Source of the DNA: CAZFOB01 sp964520325
Lineage (GTDB): Bacteria; Actinomycetota; JAICYB01
Reading direction: 5' to 3'
Length of the DNA: 64,000 nt
Assembly: GCA_964520325.1 (NCBI GenBank)
Contig: CAZFOB010000006.1
Span: 62,001-126,000, forward strand
Shown here piece by piece: positions 16,932-24,719 of the stretch (positions are counted from its first letter, which is position 1; every line of letters begins with the position of its first letter). The notes beneath the pieces were generated by a model. It saw nothing but the letters and a program-made list of their open reading frames with translations, had not been told where the DNA came from and did not search any database. Made by a program: the position numbers and the translations under genes.

Positions 16932-17999
16932 TCACCAACCTTCGCTGGCCCGGTCTGCAACCCAGATGGGCGCATTCACGATCACTCCGCGTTCCGGCGC
17001 GATCAGCATCAGCTCTTGCGAGGGCGGCGCGAATTCGAAGTTGCTCAAGAAGGCGTACTCGTTGTAGCCGACCAGACACCCACCGACGATCACCCGGGGA
17101 AGAATGTAGCGAGTATGAAAGTGGCCCATCACCATCAGGTCGTAGGTCATGTCCTCGCCGCCATGACGCGCGGCCGACGCGTGCTTCTTCGTTTTGCGGT
17201 GCTCGCCCAAGAGCATCGGCGACAGCGCCGCTGATATCCCGCTGCCCCCCCTGAACTGATCGCCGTGCGTCAGCAAAATTCTCGTGTCGTATATCGACAC
17301 GAGGGCGTCCGCCGACTCCGTGACTCTCACCGTCACTCTCTTGTCGGCCTTGAGCTCGCGCGCGATCAGCTGGGCCATGAGCCAGTCGTAGTTGTCCTTC
17401 GCGCGGAGCTTGGCTCTCGGCTTGCGCGTCGTCCGGGGGTGATTGCCCGGGACGCTCTCGATGTGCACCTTGCCGAACTCGTCGGCCAGCATCTTGATCC
17501 CCGCGAGCATCGGCTCGAGCCAATAGATCAGGCTCTCGATCACCGTCGCCTGGTTGGTTTCCTTGAGCTCCTCGTGGATGTCGCCGGTGAGGTTGTCGCC
17601 GCCTAGCAGGAGCACGAAGCCGTCGTAGGTGTGGCCGGTGATGTAGTCCCGGCAGACCTTGACGGCGCCCTTGAACGCTCGGTCCGTTCGTTGGTAGGCG
17701 ATCTCGCGGTCGTACTTGTTGAGGCCGAGGATCTCCTCCGGACGAACGACCTCGTCGTAGTGTGCGTCGGTGAAGAGCAGCGCCGGCGTTGCCGGGTGTT
17801 TGCCCTTCGCCTTCGAAGCCACCCAGCGCGGCGGGCACGGACGGGCGTGCGAGACGCCGTCCATGAGGTCCAGCGACTTGCGTGCGGCGGTAAGGGCCTC
17901 TTCCAGGGCCTTGCTGCGCTCGCGTTCGTCGGCCAGCCGGCGTCTGAGCTCGCCGCGCTCGGTGGCCTCGTCGATCAGCGCGTCGACGGCTTTACTCAT
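16932..17999 (-). CDS. Phage calcineurin-like metallophosphoesterase
   Basis: 355 residues. A coiled-coil N-terminus (1-45) precedes the metal site: TDAHYD (Asp78, His80), LLGGDNLTGD, PGNHPR, LLTHGDQ and GHFHTR, the five blocks of the calcineurin phosphoesterase fold. It probably acts on nucleotides, phosphodiesters or DNA ends; the substrate is unknown. Its start overlaps the stop of the upstream small gene by 8 bases. Genes of this type are frequent in actinophages. Confidence 0.85.
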   Translation of the reverse strand: MSKAVDALIDEATERGELRRRLADERERSKALEEALTAARKSLDLMDGVSHARPCPPRWVASKAKGKHPATPALLFTDAHYDEVVRPEEILGLNKYDREIAYQRTDRAFKGAVKVCRDYITGHTYDGFVLLLGGDNLTGDIHEELKETNQATVIESLIYWLEPMLAGIKMLADEFGKVHIESVPGNHPRTTRKPRAKLRAKDNYDWLMAQLIARELKADKRVTVRVTESADALVSIYDTRILLTHGDQFRGGSGISAALSPMLLGEHRKTKKHASAARHGGEDMTYDLMVMGHFHTRYILPRVIVGGCLVGYNEYAFLSNFEFAPPSQELMLIAPERGVIVNAPIWVADRASEGW

Positions 18000-18240
18000 C
18001 GCATGAACATCCGGACCGGAGGTAGTTCCTGATCGAAGCGCCGGTGACCGGGACGCCGAACTCTCGCTTCAGGATTCGTTCGAGGCCCGCGGCGCTGATG
18101 TTTTCGCCCGCTTCGCTCCGCTGACGAGCTCGTCTCATGAGTTCGAGGCCGTCGTCCGGAAGTCGATGGACGCCGTGCCGGCACTTCGCGACGACAGCCT
18201 CGTCCAGCAGCGCATCTACCTTGCTCGCGACCTTGCTCAT
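17992..18240 (-). CDS. Small putative DNA-binding phage protein
   Basis: 82 residues from ATG 18240 (MSKVASKVDALLDEAV). The C-terminal half, ERILKREFGVPVTGASIRNYLR, has the look of a helix-turn-helix with a recognition helix TGASIRNYLR. No family is recognised with certainty. Starts and stops overlap both neighbours, so it belongs to the late operon. The longer frame upstream of 18240 overlaps the next gene and is not used. Confidence 0.6.
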   Translation of the reverse strand: MSKVASKVDALLDEAVVAKCRHGVHRLPDDGLELMRRARQRSEAGENISAAGLERILKREFGVPVTGASIRNYLRSGCSCDE

Positions 18241-18425
18241 ACAGCCCTCCTCCTCGGCCCCCAGAGGTGCCTCGTCAGCCCTGCCCAGAACGCGAAGAAC
18301 AGCGCACGGCGGAGCGGAGTGCGTTGGATCGTCCAGCACGCCGTCGAGATCGTGTGGCAGCGACGGAGCCTCGCGTAGACGTCGTAGGCGACGATGTAGG
18401 CGATGAGGCCCATCACGCCGGGCAT
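18237..18425 (-). CDS. Small hypothetical phage protein
   Basis: 62 residues, one likely membrane segment at the N-terminus (VMGLIAYIVAYDVY) and an aromatic-rich C-terminal helix (ALFFAFWAGLTRHLW). It overlaps the following gene by ATGA and the preceding kinase gene by 13 bases, which supports translation. No function can be given. Confidence 0.5.
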   Translation of the reverse strand: MPGVMGLIAYIVAYDVYARLRRCHTISTACWTIQRTPLRRALFFAFWAGLTRHLWGPRRRAV

Positions 18426-18925
18426 GGGTGCATCTCCTTGAGCGTCTTGCGCGCGAGAGCACGGAGTGTCGACACAGGCCCGTTGTTCAGGAGCGTGAGG
18501 TCGGGGGCGATCTCGTCGATGAACGACTCCGACTCGTGTCCGTCGCCCTCGTACCCCGGGCGCTTCACGCGCCAGATGTGTCCGCCCCAGTTGCGAATGG
18601 CGGCCGCTTCGTCCGGGAAGCGGACATCGGTGATCACCGTGTTCTGAGACGGAAGCCGCCGGAGCAGCGCGTCGATGAGGACGGTCCGCCAGAGCTCCTC
18701 GCGGAGGCCCTCGGTACCGAGCACTTGGAGCAGCCTGCGGCCTTGGAGCATCCCGCAGTTGCCGCAGGGCTCGTGGTCGTCCTTGGTTCCGTCCCAGCCG
18801 ATGCTCGTGGCCACCGCCTTGAGGGGGGCGGCGAATGCGGTGCGTTCGAAGCCGGCCTCGGTGAGGACGTCGGCGACGGTGTCCTTCCCGGACTGCTTGT
18901 GACCGGTCAAGCCGATGATCCGCAT
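18413..18925 (-). CDS. Phage deoxynucleoside monophosphate kinase
   Basis: 170 residues from ATG 18925 (MRIIGLTGHKQSGKDTVA); a start at 18943 would add six residues. The P-loop GHKQSGKDT and the DVRFPDEA element are typical of the phage dNMP kinase family (T4 gp1-like). GNCGMLQGRRLLQVLGTEG matches the usual QxLGTE motif. A CxxC (CGNC) occurs near residue 60. It would raise dNTP supply during replication. Confidence 0.88.
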   Translation of the reverse strand: MRIIGLTGHKQSGKDTVADVLTEAGFERTAFAAPLKAVATSIGWDGTKDDHEPCGNCGMLQGRRLLQVLGTEGLREELWRTVLIDALLRRLPSQNTVITDVRFPDEAAAIRNWGGHIWRVKRPGYEGDGHESESFIDEIAPDLTLLNNGPVSTLRALARKTLKEMHPCPA

Positions 18926-18943
18926 GACGTTACCTCGCGGCAC

Positions 18944-19147
18944 TCAGAAGCCCCTCTCGTCTCCGGGTACAGGAGAGACGAACAGACGCGTCACGGCGCC
19001 TGAGAGGGCTGTGACGAACGCCGTTCCGGCGACGGTGGCGGCGGCCGACCATCCGAGCACGAATCCGGCGAGCGCGATGGCCGAGCCGGTGATGGCAGCG
19101 ACGGACGCGATGATGACGGCTGGCTCTCTTACGAAGAGACTCTTCAC
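18944..19147 (-). CDS. Holin-like two-helix membrane protein
   Basis: 67 residues from GTG 19147, overlapping the upstream stop by GTGA. Two hydrophobic helices (PAVIIASVAAITGSAIALAG and SAAATVAGTAFVTALSGAV) with a short turn resemble small actinophage holins. It is near the endolysin gene, so a role in lysis timing is likely. Two other membrane proteins nearby are rival holin candidates. Confidence 0.6.
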   Translation of the reverse strand: MKSLFVREPAVIIASVAAITGSAIALAGFVLGWSAAATVAGTAFVTALSGAVTRLFVSPVPGDERGF

Positions 19148-19302
19148 GCGGTTCGTTCGACCTTTGGCATGGGCGTTCCTTCGGGCGGGAAGGCTTCGCA
19201 GCGTGGGCACCAGATCGTCTCCACCTTTCGGTTGTCGGGGATCACGGTGACGGTCCGGGTCTTCACAACCTGGCCCTTGTGGTGCTTGCAGTGCTGTGAC
19301 AC
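19144..19302 (-). CDS. Small zinc-ribbon-like protein
   Basis: 52 residues, GTG start preceded by a near-perfect ribosome-binding site (TAAGGAGG). The sequence starts MSQHCKHHKGQVV and contains WCPRCEAF, a CxxH plus CxxC set that could bind zinc. It is overlapped by the holin-like gene at GTGA. It may be a small regulatory or structural protein; no family is recognised. Confidence 0.6.
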   Translation of the reverse strand: MSQHCKHHKGQVVKTRTVTVIPDNRKVETIWCPRCEAFPPEGTPMPKVERTA

Positions 19303-19313
19303 ACGGAACCTCC

Positions 19314-19565
19314 TTAGGAGTGGCCGTTCTTGAGGAGCTTTTGGAGGAGCGCGAATTGCTCGGCCATCAGCTGCTCGTTGTGCATCCGGAGTCGCGTGTT
19401 CTCATCCGTCAAGCGCTTGTTCTCGACGGCGACTCTGTCGACGAGCGAGCCCATGTCCATATGCATCAAGTGCTTGGATTGCTTGCGGTTCACGAAGAAC
19501 GCCGCGAGCCAGGTGGCAACCGTCGCTCCGGATGCGATGAAGATGTTTAGGACAGTGGCGTCCAT
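19314..19565 (-). CDS. Membrane-anchored coiled-coil protein of the lysis cassette
   Basis: 83 residues from ATG 19565. One N-terminal membrane helix (VLNIFIASGATVATWLAAFFV) is followed by a heptad coiled coil (MGSLVDRVAVENKRLTDEN and on). This N-in/coil-out layout resembles spanin-like or holin-associated proteins in Gram-positive phages. It overlaps the upstream membrane protein gene by 19 bases. Confidence 0.6.
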   Translation of the reverse strand: MDATVLNIFIASGATVATWLAAFFVNRKQSKHLMHMDMGSLVDRVAVENKRLTDENTRLRMHNEQLMAEQFALLQKLLKNGHS

Positions 19566-19981
19566 GGCCGCCCCCACGGCGCACCGTGATAGAAGGCGAG
19601 GGCAGCTGCGTGCAGTGGGGCTATGAGGATCATCGGGATCTGGTCGGCGAGGATGAACTCCTGCGGCCTCACGACTCCGTCCGGGTAGTGCCCGGAGGCG
19701 ACGGCGACGATGCCGGCGGACGCGGCGAGGAAGAGCATGGCGTTCTGCGGCACGCTTGCATAGAAGCCGCGCCAGCCCGGTCTGAACATCCCCCACAACG
19801 CAGCCGCGGCCGCGGCGAGGAACGCGAGGCCTCCTGCTCGTTGGCCGAAGACCTCGAGGACGTAGGTCAACGGCGTGGCTCTCAGCTTGTGGTCAGACGT
19901 CACCAGGAGCACGCCCCACGTCGCGTGGAGGATGATCGCGTACGTGAGGACCAGCCAGCCCCCTCGTCGTAGGCGCTTCAC
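19547..19981 (-). CDS. Four-helix membrane protein, holin candidate
   Basis: 144 residues from GTG 19981, overlapping the endolysin stop by GTGA. Four hydrophobic segments are visible: WLVLTYAIILHATWGVLLV, GGLAFLAAAAAALWGMF, NAMLFLAASAGIVAVASG and IPMILIAPLHAAALAFY. Proteins of this size directly after the endolysin gene are common in actinophages and are considered holins or lysis regulators. Confidence 0.65.
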   Translation of the reverse strand: MKRLRRGGWLVLTYAIILHATWGVLLVTSDHKLRATPLTYVLEVFGQRAGGLAFLAAAAAALWGMFRPGWRGFYASVPQNAMLFLAASAGIVAVASGHYPDGVVRPQEFILADQIPMILIAPLHAAALAFYHGAPWGRPWTPLS

Positions 19982-21057
19982 GGCTTGGCCTTGAGCTCCG
20001 CGACGTCCTCCTTGATCTGGTCGATGACGTTGATGAGCTTGCCGCCCTTCTCGTCCCAGCACGCTTTGTAGATCAGGCGCGTCTTCGCCAGGAGCTCGCG
20101 CTGTTCGTCTTCGGTGAGCTTCGCCAAGATGTCCTCCTCTTCGTAGACCGGATGTCCGAACCCGACGACATGACTCATGGGGCGGACGCGACGGTAGACA
20201 CCGCCGCCGTTGTCTTCACTGCCGTTGCCGTCGGACGTATTGCCATCGATGGTTTGGACCCACGGACCCCACGAGGCCGTCCCGAACGTCTCGAGGTACC
20301 CGACGTGCTGGATACGGTTCTTGGAGTCGGGGAAGTCGTAGAAGACCTCGTCGCCGACGCGCGGTGTCCGGTCGAAGCGCTTCAGTGCGCGGTATCCATC
20401 GGCCGCTGTCGGCGTGTACGCGGAGGTGTTCGGCAGCACGAGTCCGCAGCGCTTCGCGATCGCGGCCGTGAAGCTCCGGCACCAGGGTTGACCGTTGGCG
20501 TGTCCGACCGTCGGTGCGAACTTGTTGCGGTTCGAGCCGGACGGGCTCTCGCGGTACCCGATCTCCTTCGCTGCTTCCCGGAGGATGTCCTGTGGTGTCG
20601 TCACGTGTGCTCCTTCGAGTTGCGCGAACGTCTCTTCGGCCCGTGCCATGTGCTTGCGGTAACGGCCGGACGTGTAGGCCCCCCACGGACGCCAGCCGTC
20701 CTCGGCGTGGATCGCCTTCGCCACGTCAAGCGCGTGATCCAGGCCCTTCATCCCGCGCAGGGCTTCGGGGTCGCGGCCGGTACCCGTGCCCCTCTCGTCG
20801 TTGCGCGAGCGGATCTGCGCGATGTTCAGGGACGCGTTCCACTCTTCGTTACGCCTGAGAAGGTCACCCTCGGCGTCCGGGGAAAGCAGGCTCTCTTCGG
20901 TGAAGACGGCGAGCCATGTGGGGCCTTCGGAGCGAGGGAAACCCTTTCGCAGCAGCGCGCGAGCGGTCTCTTCGCCGGTCAGGTACGTCGGGCCGACACG
21001 CCCTGCTACGCGTCCATCGTCTGTGCGGAACTCGTGGACCGGACCCTGGTACGGCAC
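19978..21057 (-). CDS. Two-domain endolysin (lysozyme-like plus CHAP)
   Basis: 359 residues. The N-terminal half (about 40-150) has WLAVFTEESLLSP, with Glu54/Glu55 as the likely catalytic acid, then LNIAQIRSRN and GWRPWGAYTSGRYRKH, as in actinophage lysozyme-like domains. The C-terminal half (about 155-305) is a CHAP amidase/peptidase with Cys193 (GQPWCRSF) and His251 (RIQHVGYLE) plus GDEVFYDF. A C-terminal helix (310-359) could bind the wall or oligomerise. It cleaves peptidoglycan during lysis. Confidence 0.9.
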   Translation of the reverse strand: MPYQGPVHEFRTDDGRVAGRVGPTYLTGEETARALLRKGFPRSEGPTWLAVFTEESLLSPDAEGDLLRRNEEWNASLNIAQIRSRNDERGTGTGRDPEALRGMKGLDHALDVAKAIHAEDGWRPWGAYTSGRYRKHMARAEETFAQLEGAHVTTPQDILREAAKEIGYRESPSGSNRNKFAPTVGHANGQPWCRSFTAAIAKRCGLVLPNTSAYTPTAADGYRALKRFDRTPRVGDEVFYDFPDSKNRIQHVGYLETFGTASWGPWVQTIDGNTSDGNGSEDNGGGVYRRVRPMSHVVGFGHPVYEEEDILAKLTEDEQRELLAKTRLIYKACWDEKGGKLINVIDQIKEDVAELKAKP

Positions 21058-21060
21058 GGC

Positions 21061-21222
21061 CTACCGGCCCCGCTTACGGCGGAGCTGTTCGATCTCTTTC
21101 TCGAGCTCCTCCATGCGAGCAGCACACTTCGTGAGAAGGGCGTCGCGCTCGGCGATCTCACCCTCGAGGGCGTCGATCGTCTCGCCCAACCGGTTAATCA
21201 CGAGAGCGAGTCCGTTCATCAT
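21061..21222 (-). CDS. Small coiled-coil phage protein
   Basis: 53 residues from ATG 21222 (or the next codon, also ATG). Almost all of it is a charged coiled coil: LGETIDALEGEIAERDALL then RMEELEKEIEQLRRK. It sits between the last tail protein and the endolysin gene and overlaps the upstream stop. Function unknown. Confidence 0.6.
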   Translation of the reverse strand: MMNGLALVINRLGETIDALEGEIAERDALLTKCAARMEELEKEIEQLRRKRGR

Positions 21223-21623
21223 GGTGCGTAGTAGGGAACCTTGATGTTCGCGCCGTCCATCCGTTGCGTGATGTAACCGGATGGCAGCGCCGGCAGCGCA
21301 GAGGCCGTTCCCGCGGTTGCTGTCGTCGACCTTACGGCTGAGGACAGCCAACGCAGAGTGGTGGTCAACTCCAACTCGTTGACGCCGACGATGCCGGCGC
21401 CTGCACGGTGTATCTCGGTGTCGCCGCCGAACCTGACTTTAGACGCGGAGCCCAGTTCCAACTTGTTCGCGGAGTCGTCCCACGCGAAGTTGGCAGAATC
21501 AACCAACACTCCCGACCCGTTCGAGAACGGGATGCGCTTGTCCGTGAAGTTGCCGTTCCGGAGATACGTGTTGACGTCGCTGGCGGTGAGCACCTCACCG
21601 GCGACGAAGGTCTTCGTGGGCAT
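21219..21623 (-). CDS. Minor tail / virion tip protein
   Basis: 134 residues from ATG 21623 (MPTKTFVAGEVLTASDVNTYLRN). This opening is typical of small tail-fibre-region proteins in actinophages. The middle is beta-rich (KLELGSASKVRFGGD), and the C-terminus ends GYITQRMDGANIKVPYYAP. No enzymatic motif. Longer upstream frame rejected because it overlaps the large tail gene without resemblance. Confidence 0.6.
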   Translation of the reverse strand: MPTKTFVAGEVLTASDVNTYLRNGNFTDKRIPFSNGSGVLVDSANFAWDDSANKLELGSASKVRFGGDTEIHRAGAGIVGVNELELTTTLRWLSSAVRSTTATAGTASALPALPSGYITQRMDGANIKVPYYAP

Positions 21624-21636
21624 CTGCGGGGTCTCC

Positions 21637-23553
21637 TTACGCGGCGAGCGCGTTGTTGTCGTCGAGCGTTCCGAGGGTCGCGTTATCCAGGACGAGGAAC
21701 GAGAACTTGGTCGCGGACTGGAGGGTCCACGTCGTCTTCCATGTCGTCGGCGTGATCTCGTGGACGATGCCGCGGATGAACACGGCGCGGCTGATGGTCC
21801 CGCCACCCGGCGGCCGGAGCTCAACCGTTATCCGGTCCCCGATCTCGCGACCGAGCACCTGCGGGAAGAGCCTGGTCGGATCGCGGAGCGGCTTTATCAC
21901 GAGCGTCGCGAAGCGGAGCTCCGGGTCTTTGCAGAAGTAGATCAGCGCGCGGGTGTAATCGAGCGCGTCGCCGTCGCTCTCCATGAGGAGGTCGGAGCGC
22001 TCGTATGAGTGGGTGAGGTATTCGTCCCGCGACGCGGCGTCGTCGGCCGCCTGTTCGGTGCCCCCGACCCGTGTGATACGAGCTTGGTTGACGAGTTGCA
22101 CCTCGTCGTACTCCGCGTCGACGTCGTTGTAGGGGAGCTGCGCCGGGAGGTCGTCACCGAATGTGGCCTGCGGGGTGTTCGACCTCGTCTCTTCGGAGAT
22201 CGCGTTCCTATTGCGGAACACCACACGGCCGGCTCCGTCGATGTAGAGCTCCCCGAGCTCCGTGTCGGCGACGAGCAGGAGCTCCGCGAGGGCGTCCCCT
22301 TCGAGGGTCGTCGCCTGAAGCGTCGTATCGCCGGTGGCGATCACCCTGTCGGAGGGTTCCCAGTCGGTCGAGTCGAGGATCCGAGTGACTCGCGCGCCCG
22401 AGTCTTCGCCGGCGCCCTGCGCGGATTGGGCCGGCCGCTTCTGGTTCCGAAGCACCTTGAACCCGTCCGTCGCGTTGAGGACGGCCTCTGAGTAGTTGCG
22501 CTTCTTCGTGTATCCCAACTTCCAGCTGTCTACGTAACCGCGCCAGAGGTTGTATGTGACGCCCGCCCACGTCGCGCGGTAGCGCACGGCGCGCATCGGC
22601 TCGACTTCGGTCTTGCCGTCAGACACATAGGGGCCCGAAAGGTTCGTCGGGTCGTACTGCCGGGCTACGTTCTTGAGAACAGCCGTTGCCGTCCCGGCCT
22701 CGTAGCGAACGATCGGTCCCTGAACGCGTGACGAGCCGCGCTTGAGCGTCAATGTGCGCAGGTCGGCCGTGACGTTGGTGAAGGCCTCGCCCAGTGTCGC
22801 CGTGTCGAGCTTCCCCCGACTGACGTCGTCGAGGTGCAGCGAGGTTCCCGTGCTCGCGCCGATCGTGAATCCGACCTCGGGGATGACGTCTGGCATGTTG
22901 TTCCATTCCGAGAGGTGGTCCGCGGCGCGGTTGAGCGCTGACGAAGCGGGTGCGGCGTTCACTACTGCGCGCGCGATGATTCCCGCACCTCTGGACAGCA
23001 GAGCGCTCGACGGTGCGTTCGCGACGACGCCTCGACGATAGATGCCGAGGCCGTCAAGCACAGGTGGTAACCCGGTGACGATCTCCGTCAGAGCGCGCGC
23101 CATCGTGCGACCGCCGACGATGCCGATCAGGACGGCCTCTGCCGGTGCGGCACTCGACTCGGCCCGGTGGTAGCTCAGAAGACGGTTGAGCGATGACGTG
23201 GTGGGTGCGGCCGCCAACACTGCGCGCTGCACGGATTGTTGCGGATCGAGCGTGGCCGACGCTGGTGCAGAGTTCGTTGGGTTGCGGCTTAGCGCTTGTA
23301 CGAGACCGAGTGTGGCGATCGCTGCGGCCGTGTCGGTTCCCGCGCGGGCGAACGTCCCGCGCCCGTCGAGTGCCGAGGTTGCCAGTGCCGCGCTCGCTGC
23401 AGCGCGCTGCACGGATTGTTGCGGATCGAGCGTGGCCGACGCTGGTGCAGAGTTCGTTGGGTTGCGGCTGTGTATCTGGGCGGCCTCGCCCAGTGTCGCC
23501 GTGTCGAGTCTCCCCCGACTGACGTCGTCGAGGTGCAGCGAGGTGAACGACAC
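21637..23553 (-). CDS. Large minor tail protein with repetitive N-terminus
   Basis: 638 residues. The C-terminal 380 residues (from about GFTIGASTGTSLHLDD) read like a siphophage tail-tip/hub protein: DLRTLTLKRGSSR, YRATWAGVTYNLWRGYVDSWK, LATLVIKPLRDPTRLFPQVLGREIGDRITV in pieces. The first 240 residues are Ala/Ser-rich, with two duplicated blocks: HLDDVSRG-LDTATLGEA (near residues 7 and 242) and SRNPTNSAPASATLDPQQSV (near residues 29 and 89). The duplications are also exact at DNA level, so the N-terminus appears to have grown by recent recombination. It is part of the distal tail. Confidence 0.7.
   Translation of the reverse strand: MSFTSLHLDDVSRGRLDTATLGEAAQIHSRNPTNSAPASATLDPQQSVQRAAASAALATSALDGRGTFARAGTDTAAAIATLGLVQALSRNPTNSAPASATLDPQQSVQRAVLAAAPTTSSLNRLLSYHRAESSAAPAEAVLIGIVGGRTMARALTEIVTGLPPVLDGLGIYRRGVVANAPSSALLSRGAGIIARAVVNAAPASSALNRAADHLSEWNNMPDVIPEVGFTIGASTGTSLHLDDVSRGKLDTATLGEAFTNVTADLRTLTLKRGSSRVQGPIVRYEAGTATAVLKNVARQYDPTNLSGPYVSDGKTEVEPMRAVRYRATWAGVTYNLWRGYVDSWKLGYTKKRNYSEAVLNATDGFKVLRNQKRPAQSAQGAGEDSGARVTRILDSTDWEPSDRVIATGDTTLQATTLEGDALAELLLVADTELGELYIDGAGRVVFRNRNAISEETRSNTPQATFGDDLPAQLPYNDVDAEYDEVQLVNQARITRVGGTEQAADDAASRDEYLTHSYERSDLLMESDGDALDYTRALIYFCKDPELRFATLVIKPLRDPTRLFPQVLGREIGDRITVELRPPGGGTISRAVFIRGIVHEITPTTWKTTWTLQSATKFSFLVLDNATLGTLDDNNALAA
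23222..23469. repeat. Pair of exact 68-bp direct repeats in the tail gene
   Basis: 23222-23289 and 23402-23469 are identical over 68 bases, 180 bases apart, in frame. A second pair, about 63 bases with two differences, lies at 22784-22847 and 23484-23546. Both pairs encode the duplicated peptide blocks of the tail protein. Confidence 0.9.
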
Positions 23554-23627
23554 GCTTAGTCCCCTTCGGCTACGTCAGATGTTGATGGGCCACGACGGCG
23601 ACCTCCGAGCAGGAATGCCGAGGCGCT

Positions 23628-23810
23628 TCATCCAGAACTGGACGTTCGACGGTGCTGTAACGAGGCGCGGCAGCGACGCGTTCGATCGAACCCTCCCTCT
23701 CGTAGAGTTCGGCGAGCGTGGCCCGCGGCGGACAGCGCAAACGGATGTACGACCCGACCGCGCGCCTCAATACATCGCGCTTCGAGGTCTGCAATGGCAC
23801 GACGGTTCAT
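23628..23810 (-). CDS. Short hypothetical phage ORF
   Basis: 60 residues from ATG 23810, overlapping the upstream stop by ATGA (MNRRAIADLEARCIEARGR). Very Arg-rich at the end, no family. Another frame of the same stretch reads APSNVQFWMKRLGIPARR and looks more protein-like but has no normal start, so this small gene may be frame-broken. Confidence 0.3.
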   Translation of the reverse strand: MNRRAIADLEARCIEARGRVVHPFALSAAGHARRTLREGGFDRTRRCRASLQHRRTSSSG

Positions 23811-24241
23811 ATGGATACTGTCCACGTCAGCGCGAGCTGGTCGCTGACGTCCATGACCGCGACCGGCGTCACGAGGTTCTCGAAGGCCATGGTTCCAGCA
23901 GCGATTGCGTTGAGCAGGGCGGCCTTCGCGACGGTGCGCACCACGCCCTCCGTCTTGGTGAACGTCTTGCTGATCGTGTAGGAGCTGGCGCCCACCGTGT
24001 GCGCGTAGGCACCTTGCGCGCGAGCCAGCCCTTCGGCCACGAGCTCGCCGACGAGCACGGTATCGCCTGGGGCCGGCGCGGTGGCGGACTCGGTGAGCGC
24101 CACGTAGGTCGCGGACGCGTAGAGCCCCGTCCCGGTCGACGCCGTGTCGCCGAGCACGCGCGACTGCCAGTCGCCGCCGGCGTTGGTCCGTAGGTACGTG
24201 CGCGAGATCAGCGCGAACAGCGCGAGCAGTATCGCCCTCAC
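23807..24241 (-). CDS. Phage tail-associated structural protein
   Basis: 144 residues from GTG 24241 (overlap GTGA with the upstream gene). A hydrophobic start (AILLALFALISRTYLRT) is followed by a beta-rich body (GTGLYASATYVALTES, SSYTISKTFTKTEG, VAVMDVSDQLALTWTVSI) with the style of small tail or baseplate proteins. Placed between tape measure and tail-tip genes. Confidence 0.6.
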   Translation of the reverse strand: MRAILLALFALISRTYLRTNAGGDWQSRVLGDTASTGTGLYASATYVALTESATAPAPGDTVLVGELVAEGLARAQGAYAHTVGASSYTISKTFTKTEGVVRTVAKAALLNAIAAGTMAFENLVTPVAVMDVSDQLALTWTVSI

Positions 24242-24660
24242 TTGTTGCCTCCTTCGCCTTCTTTGGCGGTTGCGCCTACTCCGGGCGGCCCGTTCTCGGT
24301 GTGGTACGCGTCCTCGAGGTCGGCCGGCGCGCCGATCTCGCAGCCGAAGTGCTCGGCCAAAAGCGCATCCAGGCCCCCCGAGCTCGTCTCCACCCACGCC
24401 GGCGGCTTGTCGGAGTGCGAGGACCACGCCCCGCCCGGCGCGGTGATCGTGGTGAAGGCTTCACCGAGCGAGACCCCCTCGGGGAACGTGACGGAGGTGA
24501 CGCGGTTTCCGTTCAGGCGCACGACCTCCGGCTCTTCGCCGATCTCTGTGGCCCCCAGCCCTTCCGGCATCTCGATCGCTGAGGTGTTGCCGAGCCGGAC
24601 GCAGAGCAACTCGTCCGTTCCCGCCTTGCGTGCGGTCCTTCCCTCTGGACTGGTGGTCAT
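24238..24660 (-). CDS. Hypothetical phage tail-region protein
   Basis: 140 residues from ATG 24660 (MTTSPEGRTARKAGTDELL). Acidic, beta-rich, no recognised family; short motifs VVRLNGNRVTSVTFPEGVSL suggest an Ig-like or jelly-roll fold. It lies directly after the tape measure gene, where distal tail genes are expected. Confidence 0.55.
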   Translation of the reverse strand: MTTSPEGRTARKAGTDELLCVRLGNTSAIEMPEGLGATEIGEEPEVVRLNGNRVTSVTFPEGVSLGEAFTTITAPGGAWSSHSDKPPAWVETSSGGLDALLAEHFGCEIGAPADLEDAYHTENGPPGVGATAKEGEGGNK

Positions 24661-24719
24661 AGGTTCGTCCTCCTCTGGACTGGTGAGCAGGCGCATCGAA
24701 GCCCGTCGGTCTCAAACCG

